A DNA stretch of 20,659 nt. Origin: Ophiocordyceps camponoti-saundersi (nom. inval.). Taxonomy: Eukaryota; Ascomycota; Sordariomycetes; Hypocreales; Ophiocordycipitaceae. Of the stretch, positions 10,887-20,385 are shown piece after piece (position 1 is the stretch's first letter; each line of letters opens with the position of its first letter). The DNA lies in contig PDHQ01000480.1 in NCBI GenBank assembly GCA_003339415.1, forward strand, positions 1-20,659, written 5' to 3'. The translations under genes and the position numbers were made by a program. Below the pieces are notes generated by a model. The model had not been told where the DNA came from and ran no database searches. It saw only the letters and a program-made list of their open reading frames with translations.

Positions 10887-11096
10887 TATAAGGGATTAGT
10901 TTATAACTAATTATAGCTAGATAAGGGGGATTATAGCGGATATATTTAGGTTTTCCTAATAGCGCTTAGTTATCGCGCGGGGTATATAGCTAGCTTAGGA
11001 GGGGGGCTTCTCTCCCCTCTCCTTCCTCTCTTCGATAGCTTTAATTATAACTTTACTTTAGCTTACTTTTATAATCGCGTTAGTAAGACCTTTATA
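10887..11096 (+). repeat. 5' LTR of Gag-only element
   Basis: 210 bp, the same length as the partner at 18755-18964 with no indel. By hand count about 12 positions differ; all but one are transitions. The centre (10960-11030) keeps a CG-rich stretch with TCGCGCGGGG and a CCCCTCTCC pyrimidine tract, identical in both copies. Confidence 0.92.
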
Positions 11097-11315
11097 TTAA
11101 TTAAAGCTTCTTTTACCGCTAACTAAATATAAGAGTAAGATCTTAATATAAAACGCTATTAAATTCTACTTATATTAAAGCTACTCTTAGCTTGTTTTAG
11201 CTTAGACTCTTAGCTAGCTACTATATATACTAAATTTACGATTAACGGAGCTATAATTAAGGAGCCTAAGTCTTAGTTTTACTATATTTTTTCTTATCTT
11301 AGTATCTTTTAGTAA
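11097..11315 (+). pseudogene. gag: Gag of the TR-GAG-like element, N-terminal part
   Basis: Reading starts at the first base after the LTR (TTA ATT AAA GCT...), in the frame that ends with TAG TAA at 11310-11315. At that point the Copia element is inserted, and the same frame continues at 17618. The reading has many Leu/Ile/Gln positions. Every stop is TAA or TAG, explicable as former CAA/CAG/TGG. No ATG survives, and the ATA near 11127 is a possible ancestral start. No primer-binding site could be recognised next to the LTR, perhaps because of RIP. Confidence 0.55.
11311..11315. repeat. TSD of Copia element, left (AGTAA)
   Basis: AGTAA lies directly before the left Copia LTR and is repeated exactly after the right LTR (17613-17617). 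Confidence 0.9.
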
Positions 11316-11725
11316 TATTAGTTAGCCTTTATAGTACGTATACGGGAGTTAATAGCGATTACTAGTACTAAAGGTATAATTCTTCTAGTTTATAATATTC
11401 GTCTATATCTTCTCTAAAATAAAGGGAATTCTACGTTTACTTATATATAAAATATCCTTATATATGCTCTCTTCTTCTATACTCGATATTAGATCGAGCA
11501 TAATCTAATCTCTTCCCGAAACTAATCCGATATTAACTAAGAGTCTATTAAAGCTCCTATCTAAAATACTATAATAAAAATATAATTAAAACTTACCTTA
11601 CTTCTTATTACCTAAGTCCCTTTAATATATCTTACGTAATATACCCCTTTTCCCCTTATCTTAAGTATATATAGATTTTATTCTATATTTATATAGATTT
11701 TAGTTATTCTTATATAAGTCTAATA
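11316..11725 (-). repeat. Copia LTR, left (3' LTR in element orientation)
   Basis: 410 bp, the same length as the partner at 17203-17612. Differences are almost all transitions, and many are paired so that CG in one copy faces TA in the other. The terminal TATTAG and CTAATA are inverted complements. The end of the RNase H frame may read a few codons into this LTR. Confidence 0.93.
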
Positions 11726-11732
11726 TTAGTAA

Positions 11733-11745
11733 CTTTTTCTTTTTC
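11733..11745 (-). promoter_or_regulatory. Copia polypurine tract
   Basis: The + strand reads CTTTTTCTTTTTC, so the - strand has GAAAAAGAAAAAG seven bases inside the 3' LTR. This is the expected position for plus-strand DNA priming, and it agrees with the coding strand. Confidence 0.75.
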
Positions 11746-12741
11746 GGGAAAGGGCGATTTCTTAGCCTATACTAAGTTTAGGTATTTTTCCTTTTAGGTT
11801 ATAAAGCCTTAAACTCGGATATTAAAAGTATTAATATCGATTAAGCGTTCTAACGCCTTATTTAAATTATCCTTAGTTATAGCGTTTATAAAATTATCTA
11901 AACTATTTATCTATTTAATTTCCTCGATTTCCTAATTCTTATAGGACTTTCTTATTAATATAATATTAATTATTAACCTTTTTTCTTTCGTAATCTTAAG
12001 CTTTACTAAATATTTATATAGTAAATATAAGTTAGTATAGATAATAGTTTAGATCGCGTTTAATCTAAGTTCGGACCGAATTCTTATTAATATCGAGCTA
12101 ATAAAGATACCGATATCGAAGCTAGCCGATATCCTATATATTTCGGATATTAGTATAAACCGTATTACCTTTTTATATTTTATTAAGCTTTAGTAGATAA
12201 TATTCCTAGAAATCGTAAACTTATCTTTACCGCTAGTTTTTTATCTAAGTATAATAACGTATCCGATTTATAAGGATAAATTAAAGTTATTTATAAAAAA
12301 ACTATTAGTAAAAATATAAAGCTTTATATTATTTAGCGGTATAGGGATATATTATAATCCTCGGTTTTAGTATTTTTATTACTATCGTAGCTTTTTATTA
12401 AGCCTCTTATAATCTTTTCTATCTAGAAATTATTTCTAAATAGCGATAGAAAGATTATAAGTAGCTTCGGGTTAATAGATAAAAGCGATATAAGCACCTC
12501 GGGTATATTATTTAAGGTACTATTAAGCGTAATCTAGGGTAAAGTAGTTAATAGGTCGAATTTTAGCCGCCTAGCTTTTTTATCGAAGAGAGATCGAACC
12601 CGGGGCGAGGTCGATCTAAGATTTATTAAAGTCCGTAATATCCCTAGCTCGGAGGATAGTCTTAAGTTTAGTGCGGAACTAAGCGGCGGTTATCTACTTA
12701 TCTTTTAGTTATCTAAACGCCTTTATACTAAATATAAAAGT

Positions 12742-12747
12742 ATTATT
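12742..12747 (-). other. Mutated reverse transcriptase catalytic Asp-Asp of Copia
   Basis: On the - strand the codons are ACT AAT AAT ACT (12750-12739). Reversing TpG->TpA restores ACT GAT GAT ACT, Thr-Asp-Asp-Thr, with a Leu-Gln before it and Phe/Leu-Ile-Phe/Leu after. Both catalytic Asp codons now encode Asn, so the enzyme is dead even apart from stop codons. Confidence 0.85.
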
Positions 12748-15282
12748 AGTTTATAAACTAATAAACTTAAAACGCGCTTAGTTACTATATATAATAAAGA
12801 GGTAGGTATTAAAAGTTAACGTCCGTATTTATAGCTATTAAAGATAGTAATTTTAATAAGTTCGAAATTAGTAGATATTAGCCTCCGTAATACCGTATAA
12901 TAGCTTAATAATATAAATTATAATATCCGGAGGGTATTAGTTTTTTATCTTAAGGGAAAGCGTAGCGATAATAGTCCTTTTAAGGTTAGATTATAATTAT
13001 AAGTATACCTAAGTAATATTATATAAGGCTAGTTTAAAGCTTAATTAAAAAATAGCGGGGGTAAAAGCGAGAATAAGCTATTAGCTAACTTATTATATTA
13101 TCGGGGATTAGGTAAAGATAGTATCCTTACCCTTATCGCTATAACTTACGATAATAAGCTTAGATTTTTTATATAAGTAATTAGTACCTATCCCCTTAAT
13201 TTCCTAAACTATATAAGCTTTAAAAACGTAAACGCTATAATATTTAATAATATTATACTTTTTAAAGGAAAAGATACTGCGGCTAATAAGGTTATTAATC
13301 TCCTAAATATCTAAAGCCTTAAAAGGTTAGCTAGCTATTATAATCTTCCTTTTAGCTTAAAGCTTAAGGGATAACGATATATTATCTTTTTCTTTTTATA
13401 TTATAAAAGCGTTATCTATAAAGAGATTTCGAGGAATATATATAATAATCCTTAGATAGGGCGTTACTCGGGATAATACCGAAGTTAAGTTAATATTAGG
13501 AGGAGGTAAAGTTAGTATTAATTCGGGGCCTTTATATAAAAGTATTAGAAAAGGGCAGATATACGTAGACCGGAAAAAACGAGGTCCGTATAGGAGATTA
13601 ACGGTAATATTATAGCTATTAATAAAGAGAAAGGTATATAGTCCCGTCTATTTACCGAGTTCGCGCTAAACGCGAACTTAGCTATTTAAAGGTAGCTATA
13701 GAATATCGGAGATATTAGGGCTATTTCGTATAGATAGAGCGTTATAAACTATTTATTAGGTATAATATTTCTAAAATTTAGTTATAGCTTTTTAGATAGC
13801 GGTAGCTTATCGTAAGGTAAAAAAAGTTAGAGCTAAGTTAAGGTATATATATAGATAGGCTTTAAAAACTAAAAAGGTTAGAATAAGTTTATTAAATTTT
13901 ATTATATTATTAATTACTTTTATAGCTATTTATAGGATAAAATCTTAACTAATATTAGGTTAAAGTTTAGCTAAGATTACCTTATAAGCGCATTAAAAGA
14001 GGGTATAATATCGTTTAACTTTCCTAACTAACTAATATATTTTAACGGGAACCTAAGTATATATAATACCTAAGGTAGCGGCCTTAGAATAGAACTCCTA
14101 AAAGTCGAAGTTTTTTCTAGTATTATAATAAATAATATTAGGGGGTCTAAGGTAAGTATCGATTTAGATTATACGAAGGGTATTCTAAGTATCTTTTATA
14201 AAGAGAGATAGAAAGAACCGGGTAGCTTAGAAAGCTATAGCCTAGTTAATAATATATAGGATAGCTTATTAGTTAATATAGAGAATATCTACGATAACCT
14301 TAAAGTTAAAATCGTAGTTATCTTTTAGCTTAAATTTAAACTATTAGGGCGCGGGGCTATTTAGTTAGTATTAACGATAAACCTTAGAGATAGCCTTAAT
14401 AGCTTAGATATCGGTATTATATCCGGCCTAAGTAAGTAATTAGTATAAACGGGATATGCTAAGGTGCCCGAATTATTTATAAATTTAGTATATCTCCTAC
14501 TTAGTAAGATATAATATTACTTCTTCTAAGGGTAAAAGGAAGAATTAAGGATAACTTTATTTATATATAATAGGGATCTTAGTTATATCGTAAATAAGGT
14601 AATTTAAAATATTATAGAAGAATATTCTTAGTTAATTTATATCTACTAAGTATAAAAGGAATAGGGTTTAACTAAGTAAGATATAGAATATAATCTTACC
14701 TATTAAGGTCGTAATTCGAATAAAGCTAAGGGAGGTAATAATTTAACTTTTACCGAATTTAATAGATACTTAGCTAGCGGTAAACTTATTAAGGGATAGT
14801 AAAGGTATAAGGAGCCGTAATACTTCGAACTAAGATTAACCCGATATCGATATAGATACTATACCGGTATTAATTAGAATACCTTAGAACGTTATCTAAG
14901 AATAGCGGTTTATTAAGGTAAAATAAGTAACGGGAGCTATAATAAATATAAGCTCGTAAAGGTTATCTTTTATTAGGAAGTATATATATACTAACTAGTA
15001 TAGTATTTTAGCTACTTAAGGTAATATTAATAGTAAGTTTTCCGTTAGTTCCGTAATTCGGGGTATATAAAATACTTAAGTTAATTATATAAATAATAAA
15101 ATATAGTATAGAGTTTCGGTAAGTTTATAAGATTAGAGTGCCTATCCATCGTTATTATCCTCCTCTAATATTTTTTTTATCCCTTCGAAGTTTACGAGAT
15201 AAGCGTCGAAGTTAACCTATATGCCGGTAAAAGTATAATAAGCTAGAAATAAATATCTAAACGCTTTATATTCTTTTTCCGT

Positions 15283-15324
15283 ATATTTAGAGGACTAGTA
15301 TCTAATTTTACCGTAAACGAAGTA
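15283..15324 (-). other. Gag zinc-knuckle segment of Copia
   Basis: Reading the - strand, TAC TTC GTT TAC GGT AAA gives Cys-Phe-Val-Cys-Gly-Lys after RIP reversal, then Ile-[Gly/Arg]-Cys-Trp-Ser-Ser-Lys-His. This CFVCGK-x-GCWS...H form is characteristic of fungal Copia Gag. It lies in the same frame as the reverse transcriptase 2.5 kb downstream. Confidence 0.85.
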
Positions 15325-17202
15325 TTTACGGTTCTATAAGGTATTAGCCCTTAGGTTATAAGTAGAGTTACTTCCGCTATTATTATAATATCGGTTTAAG
15401 GGCTAGTTAGAGGTTTTCTAATATCGGCAATTAAAGTAAAAAGTATTAGGGCTTAAAGCGTTAGGAGGAGGTAATAATAAGTAAAAGCTTTAAATATACT
15501 ATAAGCTATTAGATTAACGAGTTAAGGCTATTTTTAGAGAGGAACGGAGGTCGGATATAAGCGTCTCTATATCTTTCGTAGGTTTAAAAAGTATAAATTC
15601 TAATTTAGGGACGCCTCGGTAAGCGTTAATAAGGGTTATCCGTAAAGGGGTATTACTAGTATAATCGGAACCGAGAGCACGCTAATAGAAATCTAATTTA
15701 TTAAAAAGTTTTTATAGGACTTCGTATAATTTACTTTTAAGATACGAAGTCCGAACTATTTAATAAGTAGTAGATATTTAATCTATATAATAATAAGAGT
15801 AGTTAATATTTATATTAAAATATTTTTATATTTAAAGATATATATTATAAAAGGTAGAAAATTAGTTAATATAATTAAGATAATACTATCTTACTTAGCT
15901 TAAAAAAATATATAGAAAAATCGTATAAAAATAAGATAGGTAAATCTCTAATATAAAGTAAGTATTTATAAAAATACGGACCTTATTATCTAAGAGATTA
16001 TAAGGTTCGCTTAAGTATATAGTATTCTTATTTTAGATTTTAGTAAATTAAGTAATTATTTCTAAATTAATATATATATTAGGAAATTTAATTAGGGGTA
16101 ATATAGAGAAAGTAAAAGCGTCTAGTATAAGTTCGTCCTAAAATTAAGGTATTTTCGATAAGAGTCCTTATTAATATTAATAAAGTTCTATATCGGTATC
16201 CGAATAAGGACCTTAGCTATTAATATTAAGTTTAGCTATACTCGCTAATAGTTTTTTAATAAGTATATCCGGTAAGGACTATATTCTTTAAGTAATAGCT
16301 TAAGGGTCCTAAAATTAGTATATTATCGGTTATTAGGTAAATTAAACTAGTAAGTTTTAAAATAATATATCTAATTATAATACTTAAGGGTTAGGGATAA
16401 TTTAAATTTAGGCGTTCCTAATATCTAAGCTAGGCCTTAATTAAGGTACCGTTTACTATTACGAGGTAGGCGCGGTAGTAATTTAAGTATCTATCTTAAT
16501 TTTTAATATTAATCTTATAAGGATTACGAGTCCTAGTTTAAAAGAGGTTTTGCTATATACCTAAGCTAGCTATATAGGAAGTTTATCTATATTTAGAAGT
16601 TTTTCGAGTTCTTTCGGGGCAGGTTTCTTAGATCTACTAATATAAATTCCTTATCTTATAAGAAAGCTTTAGGTAAGGTCTCTTATAAATACTCGTCCTA
16701 TTTCCTATATCTTCGATTTCTAGCTATTAAAATATTATTAAAAAAGGTTAAATAAAGCGAGACTAGAGAGTTACTTATCGCTTTCGACGAATAAGATAAA
16801 TCTCGCTATTACTAATTTAATTATCTTTATATTCTTATAATCTCCTAGTATATTATTATCTTAGCGATTTAAGTTAAACTAATTCTAATATTATTTTAGG
16901 ATCTTAATATATCTAAATACTTCTTAGGTTAGCTAGTTATAGTATTTAAGGAGTTCTATTCTATTTTTAGGAGGGGTGCTTATAGTTATAAGTAAGTTTT
17001 CGAACTAGCTTTAGATAGATATCGTAAAATATTTAGGTTAGCTTTTTTAAAAGTTCTAAAAAGGGTTCTACGTAGCCTTTTATTAACTTTTTAATCGATT
17101 ATAGCTTACCTTTATATAGTTATTTTCGTAAAAATCTACTATTAAGGTTAATTATTCTATCCTTACTAATCTATAGTTAACTAAATTTTAATTATTAATT
17201 AG

Positions 17203-17612
17203 TATTAGTTAGCTTTCGTAATACGTATACGGGAGTTAATAGCGATTATTAGTATTAAAGGTATAATTTTTCTAGTTTATAATATTTATTTATATTTTCT
17301 CTAAAACGAAGGGAATTCTACGTTTACTTATATATAAAATATCCTTACGTATACTCTCTTTTTTTATACTCGATATTAGATTAAGTATAATCTAATCTTT
17401 TCCCGAAACTAATCTAATATCGACTAGGAGTTTATTAAAGCTCCTATCTAAAATACTATAATAAAAATATAATCGAAACTTACCTTACTTCTTATTACCT
17501 AAGTCCTTTTAATACGTCCTACGTAATATACCCCTTTTCCCCTTATCCTAAGTATATATAGATCTTATTCTATACCCGTGTAGATTTTAGTTATTTTTAT
17601 GCAAGTCTAATA
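17203..17612 (-). repeat. Copia LTR, right (5' LTR in element orientation)
   Basis: Partner of 11316-11725, in direct orientation and equal in length. It should have carried the promoter. It retains one TGCA (17600-17603) and one TGT (17579) that its partner lost. Confidence 0.93.
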
Positions 17613-17617
17613 AGTAA
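17613..17617. repeat. TSD of Copia element, right (AGTAA)
   Basis: Exact copy of 11311-11315. The interrupted gag frame of the host element resumes at 17618. Confidence 0.9.
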
Positions 17618-18430
17618 ATATTCTTTTTATACGTTATTATAGCTATAGATTTTTCTTACTAGCTTAAAGCCTTTTTAGCGTATATCTCTAAGCTTTTTAG
17701 GGAGAGTTATAAGGAGCGCTAAGTAGGTTTTTCCTTAGTTAAGATATATTAAGGGCTATTAGAGCCCCTTAGAGAATATATTATAAGGTAGGAATATACC
17801 CTTTTTAAAGCTAGACTATTATATTAGTCCGATTACGCTAGGATTATTTTACTCTTATTTAGGCTATATAAGGAGCTATAAGAGCGCTTAAATTATAAGA
17901 ATTAGCTTATAATATACGCGGCTTTTGCTAGCTTTCTCTAAAGCTTTAATAAAGTATTTAATTTTAGGAATATTCCTAATATATTAGTTAAATTACCGCC
18001 CCCCTTTTTTACTAACTTAATAGATATTACGTTTATATAATCTTATTTTAGTATTACTAAACGCTAATATTACTATTAGTATAATTAAATTAGTTATTTT
18101 AAGCGTAATTATCCGAAGCTTCGTAAGTAAATAAGGATATTAAGGTTAGGGCTTTTTATAAGTAAAGCGGAGAAGTTAGAAGTAAATCTAAAATATTTTA
18201 ATTAAAAGGATAACGAGTAAGGAGGGATAAGTATATACTAGATATTATAGCTTAGGTAATTTCTAGCCTTATTATATTACTTTATATAGGGATAGTCCGC
18301 GCGTAGCTTAGGCGCGTAAATTTATTAGTAAGTATATACCGTAATTATATTATACCCTAGCTTATAAACTAGCGCTAGCGATATATAGCGATAAATATAT
18401 AGCTAGCTTTATTATTTACCGTAATTAAGG
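17618..18430 (+). pseudogene. gag: Gag of the TR-GAG-like element, C-terminal part with CCHC knuckle
   Basis: This continues the frame interrupted at 11315. It reads as a helical Gag-like region (Leu, Lys, Glu, Tyr and Gln rich, 17700-17900), then Pro-Pro-Pro-Phe-Phe near 17998-18012. At 18071-18112 it has TAC-x2-TAT-x4-TAT-x4-TAT, exactly Cys-x2-Cys-x4-His-x4-Cys after RIP reversal. The His is followed by Phe-Lys-Arg-Asn-Cys-Pro, the classic end of a retroviral-type nucleocapsid knuckle. The true C-terminus is uncertain. No protease, reverse transcriptase or integrase reading follows before the purine tract at 18742. It is not known which autonomous family it belongs to. Confidence 0.8.
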
Positions 18431-18741
18431 TATTTTCTAAGCTTCCTATAACTAATATAATATTACTTAATCTTATATATTAGCTATATAAATAAGTTTT
18501 TACTATTAGTATATAAGTTTATTAATTCTTACCTTAAGTAGTGCTATAATTCTAAGCTTATTAGAATTTTCCTTATAAAGATCGGGGTTTAATTTCTTAA
18601 GCTATAAGGGAGCTTTTCCGCCCTCTTATCTTTACCTTTACGGAGGCTATTAGGCTATTAGCTAGGGATTATATAGAGCGTCTCGCTAGCGTAGTAATAC
18701 GTAACTTTTCCGTCCTATACTCTTACCTCCTTAGCTAGCTT
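18431..18741 (+). other. 3' interior of the Gag-only element
   Basis: About 310 bases between the readable Gag and the purine tract. It has mixed composition with several CG-containing phrases (18600-18720). No domain was recognised, and it may be the C-terminal Gag tail or untranslated sequence. Confidence 0.4.
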
Positions 18742-18751
18742 AAGAAGGGGG
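18742..18751 (+). promoter_or_regulatory. Polypurine tract of Gag-only element
   Basis: AAGAAGGGGG stands three bases before the 3' LTR on the + strand. This is the standard plus-strand primer position and agrees with the + orientation of the gag. Confidence 0.75.
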
Positions 18752-18754
18752 CTA

Positions 18755-18964
18755 TATAAGGGATTAGTCTATAACTAATTATAGCTAAATAGGGGGGATT
18801 ATAGCGGATATATTTAGGTTTTCCCGATAGCGCTTAGTTATCGCGCGGGGTATATAGCTAGCTTAGGAGGGGGGCTTCTCTCCCCTCTCCTTCCTCTTTT
18901 TAATAGCTTTAATTATAACTCTACTTTAGCTTACTTCTATAGTCGCCTTAGTAAGACCTTTATA
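18755..18964 (+). repeat. 3' LTR of Gag-only element
   Basis: Partner of 10887-11096 (210 bp, no indel, about 12 differences). Two of the differences are CG facing TA. Confidence 0.92.
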
Positions 18965-18969
18965 ATTAT
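18965..18969. repeat. TSD of Gag-only LTR element, right (ATTAT)
   Basis: Exact copy of 10882-10886. The Gypsy chromodomain-like frame resumes at 18970. Confidence 0.9.
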
Positions 18970-19070
18970 TTCTTTAATATTACTAGCCCGCTTATTAATC
19001 TCTAATATTAAATTTAAGCTACTATAATAAATTATAATTATAAGGATAATAATTAAGATAATAGCGCGAT
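18970..19070 (+). pseudogene. pol: Ty3/Gypsy pol C-terminal end (chromodomain tail)
   Basis: Joined to 10788-10886 with one TSD removed, the reading stays in frame. Before the insertion it reads Val-Tyr-[Trp/Gln]-x-x-Tyr, then Asn-Phe-Gln and Lys-Glu-Phe-[His/Tyr]; after it comes Phe-Asn-Ile-Thr-[Gly/Ser]-Pro. This resembles the chromodomain of fungal chromoviruses (YLVYWxGY...WEPxxNL...EFHxxxP), where it helps direct integration to heterochromatin. No Gypsy 3' LTR was identified beyond it. The end point is approximate. Confidence 0.6.
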
Positions 19071-19094
19071 TTCGTTAAATATTTTACTATATAC

Positions 19095-19119
19095 TATTTA
19101 TTTATTTATTTATTTATTT
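19095..19119. repeat. (TTTA)n microsatellite
   Basis: About six TTTA units in an AT-rich stretch just beyond the Gypsy remnant. Confidence 0.85.
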
Positions 19120-19339
19120 TTATATTAGGGGCTTTTATAATATCTAAAGCCTTTATAATATATTAAGTAGGAAAAATCCTCTAAAATAAAGCAAAACCCC
19201 CTAACTATAAAAAGAAAGCTTACTATACGCTTATATAAAAGTATAGCGGTAGCTAGCGGTAATATAATATAATAAGCTTATTACCTAAGGGTAATCTTAA
19301 GTAATATAAGAAAAGTAAGGTAAAGAGGGGAGTATAAAG

Positions 19340-19460
19340 GAAAGGAAAGTTTATAAGGCACGGGGCGGTATAGCGTAGCGCGGGGCGGTGCGGGGCGAGG
19401 CAATATAGCGCGGGGCGGAGGAAGGAAAGTCCGAGGGGGGGTAAGGTAGAGTAGCGGGGT
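19340..19460. repeat. GC-rich purine island with GCGGGGCGG-type repeats
   Basis: In a window of very low GC, this segment has imperfect repeats of GCGCGGGGCGG, GTGCGGGGCGAGG and similar, plus GGAAAGG phrases. Three of the 46 surviving CpA/TpG sites lie here (19359, 19389 and 19401). C here is almost always followed by G, so there was little CpA for RIP to act on. No coding reading was recognised. Confidence 0.8.
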
Positions 19461-19487
19461 AGCCGCTTTATTATTTATTAGTAATTA

Positions 19488-19497
19488 GGGGGGGGGG
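19488..19497 (+). repeat. Run of ten G followed by a pyrimidine tract
   Basis: Ten consecutive G are followed by a TC-rich stretch to about 19550 (CTTTTTC and CCTCCCTCCC). Homopurine/homopyrimidine DNA contains no CpA or TpG and so is inert to RIP. Function is unknown. Confidence 0.8.
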
Positions 19498-19560
19498 TAT
19501 ATCTTTTTCTTTTTTACCTCCCTCCCTCTTTTTTCTTTTTCTTTTTTTTATTATTTTTAA

Positions 19561-20385
19561 AAAAAAGTACGTTTTTAACCTTTTTTTTTAACTTTTATAA
19601 TAAAAAGATAGTAATAATAATTATATAGCTATATATTAATAAAATAATAATATCGTAATATTTATAATTATCTATAAAAAGCTTTATAATATTTTTTATA
19701 TTATATATATAGCTTAATTAGTTAAATATAAAATCTTATATTAAAAATAATAAAATAAGTAATATTATATTATATAATTATATATAAAGCTAATAAAATA
19801 TATAAGCCCTTAATTAGCTAATTATTTTAATTATATAAAAGCTTAATATAAATATTATAAAATAAGTAAAGCTAAAAGTAAAGTTAAAAATAAAATTAAA
19901 GCTTAAATATTAACTAAGTTATAAATTTATTTAGATAAATTACGCGTTATAGCTATAAAAGCGGCGAGATATATTAGTAAAGAAAGATAACTAAGTAGCT
20001 TATAAGTAAATATAAAGTAAAGCGGAGCGGAGCGGAGTTTAAAATTAGCTAATAATAAATAGTAAAAATAACTTTAAGCTAACTTACGCTATATTTAAAG
20101 CTAAAATAAAATATTAAAGCTTTAACTTATTATAATAATAATATTAACTAAAGCTAATACCTTAATAAAGGCGGTTATTTTAATAGCTATTTTATTTACT
20201 TTTTTATAGCTATAATTACTAATTTTCCTTTTTATAAATTATATATACTAATTCCGCTATATTTTAAGATATTTACCGTAAGTAGCGAGATAATTATTAG
20301 AGTAAGTAAAATAAGGGGCGGAGCGGTAAAAAAGATAGTAGTAAAAATAATAATAGTAATAATAGCGGTAATAATAATAATAAAG
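19561..20385. other. AT-rich stretch, nothing recognised
   Basis: Mostly A/T with scattered AGCTAAAAGTAAAG phrases resembling those near 545-575. There is a short GCGGA tandem at about 20020-20037 and another GGGGCGGAGCGG at 20315-20326. The 20340-20385 stretch is a decayed TAA-type simple repeat. No protein-like reading was found on either strand. Confidence 0.5.

Larger units (their letters stand above)
11726..17160 (-). pseudogene. gag-pol: Decayed Copia gag-pol polyprotein
   Basis: One reading frame on the - strand carries all recognised domains. The start is probably near 17160, where ATA replaces ATG. The Gag knuckle is at 15324-15283 (CFVCG-type cluster, then Trp/Ser and His). A Glu-Glu-Asp-Asn-Asn-Asp-Gly segment lies near 15160-15140. 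The integrase end is at 13690-13540 (Leu-Pro-Leu-Asn-Ser, Trp-Thr-Gly-Pro-Tyr and Gly-Pro-Arg...Phe-Arg-Ser-Thr). The reverse transcriptase is at about 13320-12600 (Thr-Gln-Ser-Pro, then Leu-Tyr-Gly-Ile-[Pro/Thr]-Glu-Ala). Its Asp-Asp pair now reads AAT AAT at 12747-12742, in the Gln-Thr-Asp-Asp-Thr form known from fungal Copia elements. RNase H is at about 12480-11800 (Thr-Asp at 12033-12031, then Arg-Lys-Ser-Tyr and Glu-Ile-Lys-Trp-Ile-Asn). Checked anchors share one frame across 3.6 kb, so decay is by substitution. Confidence 0.9.
11316..17612 (-). mobile_element. Full-length Ty1/Copia LTR retrotransposon, RIP-degraded
   Basis: 6,297 bp, bounded by two 410-bp direct LTRs and an exact AGTAA duplication. 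The LTR ends form an inverted pair, TATTAG...CTAATA, that is TGTTAG...CTAACA before RIP. Coding is on the - strand in the order Gag zinc knuckle, integrase, reverse transcriptase, RNase H, which is the Copia order. A polypurine tract on the - strand (complement of 11733-11745) lies just inside the left LTR, so the left LTR is the 3' LTR. It sits inside the gag of the Gag-only element and is the youngest recognisable layer of the nest. It is structurally complete but no longer functional. Confidence 0.93.
10887..18964 (+). mobile_element. Gag-only LTR retroelement (TR-GAG-like), interrupted by Copia
   Basis: Two 210-bp direct LTRs (10887-11096 and 18755-18964) with an exact 5-bp TSD define the element. 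The LTR ends now read TA...TA, the RIP product of TG...CA. A purine tract lies just upstream of the right LTR, which sets the + orientation. Removing the nested Copia (6,297 bp plus one 5-bp TSD) leaves about 1,776 bp: two LTRs and a 1,356-bp interior. That interior encodes only a Gag with a CCHC knuckle; there is no room for pol. It would need enzymes from another element to move. Plant elements with this design are called TR-GAG. Confidence 0.85.

Noticed and set aside
13140..15020. Long + strand reading opposite the Copia pol
   Set aside because: With TAA/TAG read through and TGA nearly absent, every frame on both strands looks open. The + reading contained no known motif, whereas the - strand has Copia motifs at correct spacing and order.
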